Assembly (NCBI GenBank): GCA_964344775.1
Contig: CAYFOO010000027.1
Span: 1-18,257 of the forward strand
From: CAYFMH01 sp964344775
GTDB taxonomy: Bacteria; Patescibacteriota; Gracilibacteria; UBA4473
Direction of reading: 5' to 3'
DNA: 18,257 nt
Shown here: positions 1-5,818 of the stretch, in pieces
Numbering within the stretch: the first letter of the stretch is position 1
Layout: each line of letters starts with the position of its first letter
Notes under the pieces: model-generated
What the model saw: the letters and a program-made list of their open reading frames with translations, nothing else
Database searches by the model: none
Told to the model about the DNA's origin: nothing
Position numbers and translations under genes: made by a program

Positions 1-55
1 AAAAGATTGCTCTTCTGCTTTCTTCCCTTCTCCACTGTTTTACATAACTTTTTGC

Positions 56-84
56 TTGACAAATTAACTTTTTTCGTGTAAGAA
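56..84 (+). promoter_or_regulatory. Candidate sigma70-type promoter of the first GC-rich gene
   Basis: A perfect -35 hexamer TTGACA (56-61) is followed after 17 bases by TAAGAA (79-84). The surroundings are strongly AT-rich, unlike the gene it serves. Transcription would start near 91, giving a leader of about 240 nt before the ATG at 332. The same TTGACA/T-N17-TAAGAA arrangement recurs before the AT-rich gene at 15652. Confidence 0.55.
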
Positions 85-99
85 AAATAATGCAAAAGT

Positions 100-316
100 G
101 TTCTTTTACATCTCGGACTAGAATGTTGAGGTCCCCTCGGTCTTTATATGCTGAGAAAGTCTAAAATGCTCGTCATTTTGGACTACTTTTTAGTATTGAG
201 GCCGAAGGTCGCCTCAACATCTCCTTTCTTTAGTTTTATTCAGTACATTTTTAAGCAGTCCGGCGGAATTGTCCGCCATCAACCGCGCCTCAGGCGCACA
301 GAGCGCCGAGAGGCGC
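100..316 (+). promoter_or_regulatory. Long structured 5' leader, copy 1 (candidate cis-regulatory RNA)
   Basis: The leader opens with GTTCTTTTACAT (100-111). TGTTGAGG (124-131) can pair with CCTCAACA (212-219), enclosing an 11-bp hairpin (158-168 with 174-184, loop CTCGT). A local stem TTGAGGC (196-202)/GCCTCAA (211-217) competes for the same 3' arm, so two exclusive folds exist. A T-rich spacer containing AGTTTTATTC and CATTTTT follows. Then comes hairpin GGCGGA-ATTG-TCCGCC (263-278), CATCAACC, and a two-part hairpin (285-291/310-316 and 293-297/303-307) ending at the SD. The same order of elements is found before the gene at 4344. No known riboswitch class is recognised. Confidence 0.6.
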
Positions 317-323
317 AAGGAGG
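317..323 (+). promoter_or_regulatory. Strong Shine-Dalgarno AAGGAGG that fixes the start at 332
   Basis: AAGGAGG lies 8 bases before ATG 332. It directly abuts the 3' arm of the strong hairpin 285-316, so it is exposed next to a folded stem. It decides the start against an in-frame TTG at 269, which would translate through the hairpin and SD. The AT-rich genes of this window lack any such site. Confidence 0.85.
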
Positions 324-331
324 ATACCGTT

Positions 332-1648
332 ATGACGGACTCACCCGTCGATAAGACCCCCTCCGCTCTCTCACGAGTGATGGGAGTGGCGGGGCTTGTG
401 GTCGCCGAAGTCAGTGTGGAGGCGATCGCTGTCCATGCTGGCTGGCTCCAGAAGGGCCTGGTCTTGGCGATGTTGGGACTTACCCCCATCGTTGCTTCCG
501 GACCCGCCGATGCCGCCACCGGTTCGGGGATCACCACCCAGACCGAAACGGTCCAGGTGGCCGGTGGGGCGAATGATGGCGGTGGGGCCCCCCCGCTGCA
601 ACTCAAGCCTCAGAAGGCCCCCGTAGCGAAAAAGCCGGATGCAACCAGTCCGAAGGAGAAAGCCGAAAGCAAACCTCCGGAGCTCGGAACTCCTCCCCCC
701 GTCAAGGACGGCTCGAAGGGGCATCAGGAAACGGACAAGCCGACTCCCCCCGCCCCCGTGACGAAAGGGCTGGCCGCTGAGCCCTCTGGGGATCCGGGAA
801 TCGCTCCCGAACCCGAGGGAACGGTCGCTCCGGCCCCCGCCCCCGTGGCGAAAAAGACGGCCGAGAAACTGGACGTACCCAGCCAGATGGCAGGACACCG
901 CCTGGTGGAAGCCGGCTGGCAATACGTGGTTCGTCGCCCAGTCGATGATCAGGTGGAGGTCTTCCACGGTCCCTTCGAGATCACCAATGAGATCTTCCTG
1001 GAGTGTCCTCCGAGTGGCACATGCCGTGTCACCGCGGATGACGACGCCGGGGTCTATCAAGTGGATCCCAGTCCCAAATCGGGGCTCGATGTTTTCGTCG
1101 AAAACCCTCTGGAAACCTGGCGGATCCGTTGGTTCACCGACCACACCAGCGGGATCACCTACCTCCAGGGCATCAACGAAGTGGTCCCCGTCCCCGGAGA
1201 ACGCTTGCACGTCTACAGCGGCGATGAAGGCTCCTGGAAGTACGTGGGCAGGAGGGGGAATTTCTCCCAAGACCGTCTGATTCGTCAGTCCCTGTGGGAT
1301 GGCGATGACGTGAACCTGCTCTGCGAAGGGGTCAAATGCACGCTGTACAGTTTCCAGCTGAATCTGGACGTGCACCACACCACGAAGGGAATCAAACGGA
1401 AGAGCAAAGAGCATTCCTACTTCGTCCAGACCTTCCCCTTCGCGAATACCGCTACCGGCTACATCGTGTGGCGGGACATCGACCCTGATACCTCGGGACG
1501 GATGACCCTCTTCGCCGAAGCGGTGACGGACGAACTGGCTGTTCCGGCAGCACCTGTGCCGGCACCACAAGTCGTTGCTGCCCCGCAGTACGCGGCGGAT
1601 GAGAAGCCTGGCCGCTGGAGGTACCAGCCGCGGCCGAGAGGACGTTAA
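332..1648 (+). CDS. GC-rich gene 1: exported/anchored protein with Pro-rich linker, unknown function
   Basis: The product is 438 aa and not recognised. ATG 332 is chosen for its AAGGAGG site. An unusually long N-terminal stretch precedes a hydrophobic segment (about residues 43-65, GLVLAMLGLTPIVASGPADA region) that resembles a late signal peptide or membrane anchor. Residues of about 80-185 are a Pro/Ala/Lys-rich linker of the kind that spans a cell wall or periplasm. The C-terminal half (about 190-410) looks like a compact beta-rich domain with paired cysteines (CPPSGTC, CEGVKC), which may form disulfides, followed by a short Pro/Ala tail. Composition is foreign to its neighbours: 28 of the first 40 codons end in G or C, against 10-11 of 40 in the genes at 1787 and 7232. 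It is a single-gene unit with its own promoter, leader and terminator. Export is inferred; the role is unknown. Confidence 0.85.
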   Translation: MTDSPVDKTPSALSRVMGVAGLVVAEVSVEAIAVHAGWLQKGLVLAMLGLTPIVASGPADAATGSGITTQTETVQVAGGANDGGGAPPLQLKPQKAPVAKKPDATSPKEKAESKPPELGTPPPVKDGSKGHQETDKPTPPAPVTKGLAAEPSGDPGIAPEPEGTVAPAPAPVAKKTAEKLDVPSQMAGHRLVEAGWQYVVRRPVDDQVEVFHGPFEITNEIFLECPPSGTCRVTADDDAGVYQVDPSPKSGLDVFVENPLETWRIRWFTDHTSGITYLQGINEVVPVPGERLHVYSGDEGSWKYVGRRGNFSQDRLIRQSLWDGDDVNLLCEGVKCTLYSFQLNLDVHHTTKGIKRKSKEHSYFVQTFPFANTATGYIVWRDIDPDTSGRMTLFAEAVTDELAVPAAPVPAPQVVAAPQYAADEKPGRWRYQPRPRGR

Positions 1649-1666
1649 ACGAGGCGACCTACCCTG

Positions 1667-1713
1667 CTCGGAGGAGTGAGGGGCAACCCCCTTCACTCCC
1701 CGAGTACTTTTTT
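1667..1713 (+). terminator. Intrinsic terminator of GC-rich gene 1
   Basis: An imperfect GC-rich stem (CTCGG-GGAGTGA-GGG pairing with CCC-TTCACTCC-CGAG, loop about CAA) spans 1667-1704 and is followed by a T run (1708-1713). It lies 19 bases after the stop codon. It also separates this unit from the AT-rich promoter at 1726. Confidence 0.8.
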
Positions 1714-1725
1714 GGTATATAATAT

Positions 1726-1754
1726 TTGCTTTTTCATTCTGTTTGTGATATAAT
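1726..1754 (+). promoter_or_regulatory. Promoter of the LysM protein gene
   Basis: TTGCTT (1726-1731), a 17-base spacer and a perfect TATAAT (1749-1754) precede ATG 1787 by 32 bases. The predicted leader is about 26 nt, A/T-rich and without an SD sequence. Confidence 0.65.
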
Positions 1755-1786
1755 GATTAGATAAGTAAATTATTTACTCTCAACTC

Positions 1787-3898
1787 ATGAAAAATCTACA
1801 ACGTACTGGTGTCGGCAAAACTGAACGATTTATCTTTCAAAATGTAGAGGTCAGAGAAGTGCTCTCAAAAAAACCTGGAAAACAAGCCTTAAAAATACTT
1901 GAGTTTCCTGAAAAAGTAAAAAATCCCGAAAATCTCTGGGATGCCATGAAGTGCAGGACTATCGGAGACATGAAAGAAAAGACAAAATGGGCAAAAGACA
2001 ATAATCGCTTTGAAAGAGGATACAAAGCAGATTTAGATCGTGTAGTATTTACCCATGATGTAGTATTCAATAGCAAAGGAAAACGTGTCGCTGCTGCTCC
2101 AGGCAAAGCAAAAAATTATTCCCCCGAAAGACAAAAAATTATGGAGGGGGTAGAAGACTACCAATTGATGGAATGGATTGATGCTTTTCTAGAACGAGTC
2201 GACCATCCTAGATATGATGATTGGACGCTCGAACAGTATGTAGAAAAGGAAGTTGCAAAACAGGTTCCAAAAAGGAAGGCAAAAGTAGAGACGAGAAAGC
2301 TCGCAAAAGTAATAAAACCAAAAACAGGAAAAGGGAGTCCAGAAAATATCCAACAAAATGCCATTGCCAAAGAAATCAAAAGAAAAAAAGAAGTTTGTCA
2401 CAAAGTAGTACGAGGTGACACTCTTGGGGCAATTGCACTGGGATTGAGTAAAAAAGCAAAAGTAAACTTCAGCTACAACATGCCGGTGAAATATGAGAGT
2501 CAGGAACTAATAAAAAGAGGAAAAAGAAATCCAAAGAAACTCCTCCAAGCCAACCTCATCTACCCAGGTCAATATGTCTGGCTAGAGGGAAACACCGTAG
2601 TGGTAAGTGACGACCCACGACCTGCACCAGCAGAGACTCCTGCTCCCAAAAAAGAAGAAGCAGAAACAGCTCCAGAAACAATGTCTCAACCAACTCTAGA
2701 AACAGAAATCGCTAGATTACAGGCAACTCTGGATAAAATTAAACTTGAAAAATTAAAAAGGAAAGAAGATCTACCACCCTATATGACGGAAAAATTAATC
2801 AAAGAACATGCAAAGCTCTCCCAGAAAATACAAGAAAAAACAAAAATCCAATATCAGATAAAGAAGATAACAGGCCTTGAAGAAATAAAAGTAATAGAAG
2901 AGGCTGAAATAAACCCTTATAAAGAAACTGTCCCACAAATAAACGCAGACATAATCACATTTAATAAAGAAACTGACGAGCTAGCGTTACAAGCGGCAGC
3001 ACTTAAGAAATTCGAAACAATGCGACTTCCAAAGTCGGAGGACTATCTCCTCCCAGCCTGGATAACCCAAATAGGCGGAAATGCTGCCAACGGAGCACCA
3101 GAAGCAGTTCTATTGAATATTTCTGGTATCAACGCTTTGAAAAAAGGACATAGCAGCTTAATAGAACAACTAGCTGAATTACAACAACACCAAACAGAAA
3201 TTGCCACACCAAGGGCAGAAGTGGACAGTATTATCAACTCTAAAAATGTAGATGCAGCAGCACAAAAAAAAATAGATCGGTTCATTGAAGAATATGTGAA
3301 AAAAGGCCCTCAGTGGTTGGATCAGGCAACAGGGTGGAAAAAACTAATGGACGAAGTAATGGCTGGGTTCGAACAAGAAAGAACGGCCTGGCTAGAACAA
3401 ACAGATGTTTTGCCAAAAAAATCGGAATTTCAATTGGCTATTCAAGGAAACCAGAAAAACCCACGAACTTTTCCCATACGAGCCACAGAGACCTATGGTT
3501 CCCGTTATGAACTACAAGGTGCCACTAATGATGCCAATATCCCCTATGTCAATGAATTTAGAAAACTTATGACTCGTTTTTTTGGGAAGAAAAAAACCTT
3601 TTTAGAGCACCAAAAAACTCCAAATACCCCATACTATTTCGCCGCAGAACATTTTTTTGATCTCTGGGAGACAAGCCCTAATTTCCCTCCAGAATTAAAA
3701 AATACCCCCGTCCCACAAGAGCTAGTAGAAGCACTTATGACAGTAGGACCACTTACTCAAGAATTGAAAATCGAAGATGACTTTAATATAATGGACGAAG
3801 ACTACCTACTTTCTATCGGTGGAAAAAAAATAGGACGGTTTGATAATTATCAACAATTAGCTGATCTGATTCGAACTTCTCGAGATTTACCAAGGTAA
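1787..3898 (+). CDS. Large LysM-domain protein, unknown function
   Basis: The product is 703 aa. A LysM-like peptidoglycan-binding module is visible at about residues 205-267: it opens with VVRGDTLGAIALGLS and closes with NPKKLLQANLIYPGQYVWL, the usual GDTL...NP...I.PGQ pattern, with an inserted Lys-rich loop. Before it lies a basic, charged N-terminal region with no obvious signal peptide. After it come a Pro/Ala/Glu linker (about 277-300) and a long helical, probably coiled-coil region (about 300-420). The C-terminal part (about 500-703) is unrecognised. LysM modules bind N-acetylglucosamine chains in cell walls, so a wall-associated role is likely, but how it would leave the cell is unclear. 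Codon use is ordinary AT-rich (10 of 40 opening codons end in G/C). The start follows the TATAAT promoter, has no SD, and the next downstream in-frame ATG is far inside. Confidence 0.85.
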   Translation: MKNLQRTGVGKTERFIFQNVEVREVLSKKPGKQALKILEFPEKVKNPENLWDAMKCRTIGDMKEKTKWAKDNNRFERGYKADLDRVVFTHDVVFNSKGKRVAAAPGKAKNYSPERQKIMEGVEDYQLMEWIDAFLERVDHPRYDDWTLEQYVEKEVAKQVPKRKAKVETRKLAKVIKPKTGKGSPENIQQNAIAKEIKRKKEVCHKVVRGDTLGAIALGLSKKAKVNFSYNMPVKYESQELIKRGKRNPKKLLQANLIYPGQYVWLEGNTVVVSDDPRPAPAETPAPKKEEAETAPETMSQPTLETEIARLQATLDKIKLEKLKRKEDLPPYMTEKLIKEHAKLSQKIQEKTKIQYQIKKITGLEEIKVIEEAEINPYKETVPQINADIITFNKETDELALQAAALKKFETMRLPKSEDYLLPAWITQIGGNAANGAPEAVLLNISGINALKKGHSSLIEQLAELQQHQTEIATPRAEVDSIINSKNVDAAAQKKIDRFIEEYVKKGPQWLDQATGWKKLMDEVMAGFEQERTAWLEQTDVLPKKSEFQLAIQGNQKNPRTFPIRATETYGSRYELQGATNDANIPYVNEFRKLMTRFFGKKKTFLEHQKTPNTPYYFAAEHFFDLWETSPNFPPELKNTPVPQELVEALMTVGPLTQELKIEDDFNIMDEDYLLSIGGKKIGRFDNYQQLADLIRTSRDLPR

Positions 3899-3913
3899 AA
3901 AAATAGTCATGCT

Positions 3914-3938
3914 CAGTCGAGTCTTTTCGACTCGACTG
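3914..3938 (+). terminator. Perfect 10-bp hairpin after the LysM gene
   Basis: CAGTCGAGTC and GACTCGACTG pair perfectly around a TTTTC loop, 16 bases after the stop. No T run follows, so it is either a weak terminator or a repeated palindrome. A near-identical hairpin (AGTCGAGTC-CAAAA-GACTCGACT) is reconstituted when the mobile element at 10350 is removed. Confidence 0.5.
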
Positions 3939-3947
3939 TCCCACATG

Positions 3948-4086
3948 GTAAGTTCTCACACTTATAGTTTGGTAGATATTCTCAAAAGCTAGTTCTAATC
4001 CCCGCTCTCCCTTAAACTCGGAATTAATTCCGGGTTAACGAACGAAGGTGGTTATCGTTGTTGAAACTGGCAGTATGAAAACTTGC
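3948..4086 (+). mobile_element. IS66-type non-autonomous element (MITE), copy 1
   Basis: The 139-bp element begins GTAAGTTCTCACAC and ends GTATGAAAACTTGC, imperfect inverted ends related to the consensus GTAANTTTTCACAC. It is flanked by perfect 8-bp direct repeats CCCACATG (3940-3947 and 4087-4094). A central near-palindrome CTCGGAATTAATTCCGGG occupies 4017-4034. It is clearly homologous, in inverted orientation, to the element at 15446-15585; the stretch GTTATCGTTGTT is identical. GTAA-initial ends with 8-bp target duplications are typical of the IS66 family. There is no coding capacity. It lies between the LysM gene and the promoter of GC-rich gene 2. Confidence 0.8.
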
Positions 4087-4137
4087 CCCACATGTAGTTG
4101 TTTTTTTTATTAAATATTTTTTTATACACATTTTCTC

Positions 4138-4166
4138 TTGACATTTTTTTTAATATATGATAAAAG
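4138..4166 (+). promoter_or_regulatory. Candidate promoter of GC-rich gene 2
   Basis: TTGACA (4138-4143) is followed by a T/A-rich spacer and TAAAAG (4161-4166, spacing 17); TATGAT at 4157-4162 is an alternative with a spacing that is too short. The -35 is perfect, the -10 is poor. The CTTTTACA box starts a few bases downstream. Confidence 0.45.
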
Positions 4167-4172
4167 ATATTT

Positions 4173-4330
4173 GCTCTTTTACAATTTCGTAGATTTGTGT
4201 CCATTCTGAGGAACTTATGAAGGAGGAGAAATATTTTTACTTCTCTTTTTGAATTTCTCACTTCGGACACAAATGTCAGTTTATTCCATTTTTTTGCATC
4301 GCGGCAATTGGGGCCGCATCAACCTAGCTC
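4173..4330 (+). promoter_or_regulatory. Long structured 5' leader, copy 2 (candidate cis-regulatory RNA)
   Basis: The leader starts GCTCTTTTACAA (4173-4184). A perfect 10-bp long-range stem, ATTTGTGTCC (4193-4202) with GGACACAAAT (4265-4274), encloses an inner stem GAGAA/TTCTC and a tiny ORF (4217-4252). Then come AGTTTATTC, CATTTTTTTGCA, hairpin GCGGC-AATTGGG-GCCGC (4301-4317) and CATCAACC, leading to AAGGAG (4331-4336). Element order and several sequence blocks match the leader at 100-316, while the long-range stem has a wholly different sequence. That is what is expected when pairing, not sequence, is kept. Function unknown. Confidence 0.6.
4217..4252 (+). other. Possible 11-codon leader peptide ORF rich in Phe/Tyr
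   Basis: An ATG at 4217 opens an ORF encoding MKEEKYFYFSF, then TGA. It has a weak GAGG (4208-4211) in front and sits entirely inside the loop of the long-range stem 4193-4274. Five of eleven residues are aromatic, which recalls amino-acid attenuation leader peptides, but AT-rich DNA gives Phe/Tyr codons by chance. No conserved equivalent is seen in the other two leaders. Confidence 0.2.
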
Positions 4331-4343
4331 AAGGAGATACATC

Positions 4344-5255
4344 ATGAGCAATTCTGATCAAGACACGGCCCCTGCGGCCGAATCAACTGAAACCCCGGTC
4401 CCCGCGGCCAACGACAAGGGATTTTCCATCCCTGCCTTCAACCCCAAGTGGCTGTGGAGCATCATCCCGCTGCTGGCACTGCTGGCCTACATCGCCTACG
4501 ATGAGGTCCAGGACGGCGTGCGAGACAATCAGATGAGCCAGCTGACTCAGATGCTCACCACCAAACGCACTTCCCCCGTACCGGCGACGGTACAGCTCCC
4601 GGTGGAGATCCAGATCCAGGGGATGAAATTCAACCAGCACAACCTCCAGCATCGGAAGGTGGCCGACATCTGGCCCAGTCAGCGTTACATCTGGGCGACC
4701 GACAACCATCCCCGGATGGAGATCGTGTTCTTCGGCCAGAGCTCGACCGAGCACTTCAAACTCACCACCACCTGGGACAACAGTCGCAGCCGAGGCGAGT
4801 TTACCTGCTACCGACAGAATATCGGTGGAGACACGACCAGCGGCTACCATCTCACCTGCGACGGCCACCTATACGCGTGGCAGCAGCTGGTGAATCCCAA
4901 GGCCGTGGAAGCTCCCACCAAATCCACCGTCCATGACTGGAATACCTTCGCCGCGGAAACCGAGGACGAAGGAAGACATCCGGCGGATTATCAGGCACTG
5001 CTCCAGCGGATCGAGAGTGCAACGACAACCCGTACGGGGGGTCTGAACACCTATATCGAGGAAGTCGAACAATCCGGCTCGCAGACGCCGCAGAATGCGG
5101 AAATCGCCGAGTTCAAGCGGCGGGTGCAGCAGTGCAATAGGAGCGGGGTTCCCAATACCTGCTTCACACGTATGCTCGTCGACTACCCCCCTGCGGTCTT
5201 CCAGGCATTCTTCGCCTCGGCATTCCCCGGGCAGCCGATCCCGCAGGTGAACTGA
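4344..5255 (+). CDS. GC-rich gene 2: single-pass membrane protein, unknown function
   Basis: The product is 303 aa and not recognised. ATG 4344 follows AAGGAG (4331-4336) by 7 bases; an in-frame TTG at 4308 lies inside the leader hairpin and is rejected. A short acidic, Pro/Ala-rich N-terminus (residues 1-33) precedes one hydrophobic helix (about 35-53, WLWSIIPLLALLAYIAY), so the remaining ~250 residues probably lie outside the cytoplasm. The soluble part contains cysteine pairs (C...C around FTCYRQ/LTCDGH and QQCNRSGVPNTC) suited to disulfides. Like its two GC-rich companions it is compositionally foreign (28 of the first 40 codons end in G/C) and forms a single-gene unit with its own leader and terminator. 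There is no sequence similarity to the other two GC-rich proteins that I can see beyond the general plan of being exported. Confidence 0.85.
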   Translation: MSNSDQDTAPAAESTETPVPAANDKGFSIPAFNPKWLWSIIPLLALLAYIAYDEVQDGVRDNQMSQLTQMLTTKRTSPVPATVQLPVEIQIQGMKFNQHNLQHRKVADIWPSQRYIWATDNHPRMEIVFFGQSSTEHFKLTTTWDNSRSRGEFTCYRQNIGGDTTSGYHLTCDGHLYAWQQLVNPKAVEAPTKSTVHDWNTFAAETEDEGRHPADYQALLQRIESATTTRTGGLNTYIEEVEQSGSQTPQNAEIAEFKRRVQQCNRSGVPNTCFTRMLVDYPPAVFQAFFASAFPGQPIPQVN

Positions 5256-5276
5256 CAGCCTTTCCGAAGTTCTATT

Positions 5277-5309
5277 GGCCGGCCTCGTACGAGGCCGGCC
5301 ACCTTTTTT
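5277..5309 (+). terminator. Intrinsic terminator of GC-rich gene 2
   Basis: A perfect 24-base palindrome (GGCCGGCCTCGT with its complement, 5277-5300) is followed by ACC and a six-T run. It starts 22 bases after the TGA stop. This is one of the strongest terminators in the window. Confidence 0.9.
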
Positions 5310-5382
5310 ATATTCCACAACAGTTTTTATATTCCTAAACAACAGCAAGAGTCTTTACATAAGTCTAAATAAAAAAGTTTAT

Positions 5383-5487
5383 TTGACAATATTTTCAACA
5401 TCGTTACATTTATTTTATAATGAAATAATTTATTTTTTAGGGAATTTTCAAAAAAAGACTTGACTTTTCCTGAGAAATCATTACAAA
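5383..5487 (+). promoter_or_regulatory. Candidate promoter region of GC-rich gene 3
   Basis: Two possible promoters occur in this AT-rich stretch: TTGACA (5383-5388) with TACATT (5405-5410, spacing 16), and TTGACT (5460-5465) with TACAAA (5482-5487, spacing 16). A good TATAAT at 5416-5421 has no matching -35. The distance to the CTTTTACA box (5548) is greater than in the other two units, so the true start is uncertain. Confidence 0.35.
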
Positions 5488-5547
5488 AAAGAAAAATAAA
5501 ACAAAAAAAGATTATAGCAATAAGCAGTTTGGCTTGTTGTTGTACTT

Positions 5548-5805
5548 GTTCTTTTACATGTCAAAAAGTCAATCCTCTCAAAGGGAGATGTTATTTGCAC
5601 GGATGATTTTATCTTTTCCGGGGATAATTTTGATTATTAATATCTTAAATACAATAGTAGTCAAAATTGTCTCCGGATGAAACCATTATCATTCCGGAGC
5701 GAGTCATTCCTCCCTTCCAGGGGGATTGACTCACCCTAGCCCCCCTTGAGGGGACGTCACACCCCCATGTGGGGGGTGCGTTACGCGCGTGTAACCACAA
5801 CAGAC
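5548..5805 (+). promoter_or_regulatory. Long structured 5' leader, copy 3
   Basis: The leader starts GTTCTTTTACAT (5548-5559), identical over 12 bases to leader 1. A 16-bp stem with two wobbles pairs 5618-5633 (CCGGGGATAATTTTGA) with 5661-5676 (TCAAAATTGTCTCCGG). The end of that 3' arm, CTCCGGA (5671-5677), can instead pair with TCCGGAG (5693-5699), so the two stems exclude each other. From there to the SD the DNA becomes GC-rich with serial hairpins: GAGTCA/TGACTC (5700-5731), CCCC-TTGA-GGGG, CACCCCC-type (about 5758-5779) and GTTAC/GTAAC (5780-5795). AATTGTCTCCGGATGAAACC loosely matches the AATTGTCCGCCATCAACC of leader 1. It shares less with copies 1 and 2 than they share with each other. 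Confidence 0.5.
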
Positions 5806-5818
5806 AAGGAGACCTATC

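Noticed and set aside
148..354. 68-codon plus-strand ORF in leader 1 running into gene 1 in another frame
   Set aside because: It crosses all leader hairpins and the SD, has no SD of its own and looks like low-complexity chance coding.
1640..1652. GTTAAAC at the end of GC-rich gene 1, like an integron attC core
   Set aside because: No paired core site or attC-type fold, and the other two GC-rich genes lack it.
371..1696. 441-codon open frame on the minus strand opposite GC-rich gene 1
   Set aside because: No SD or promoter; the plus-strand gene has SD, leader and terminator. Long antisense frames are expected in GC-rich coding DNA.
5588..5680. 30-codon hydrophobic ORF in leader 3
   Set aside because: GGGAG directly touches the ATG, leaving no proper spacing, and the stretch is explained by the 16-bp stem; kept only as a faint possibility.
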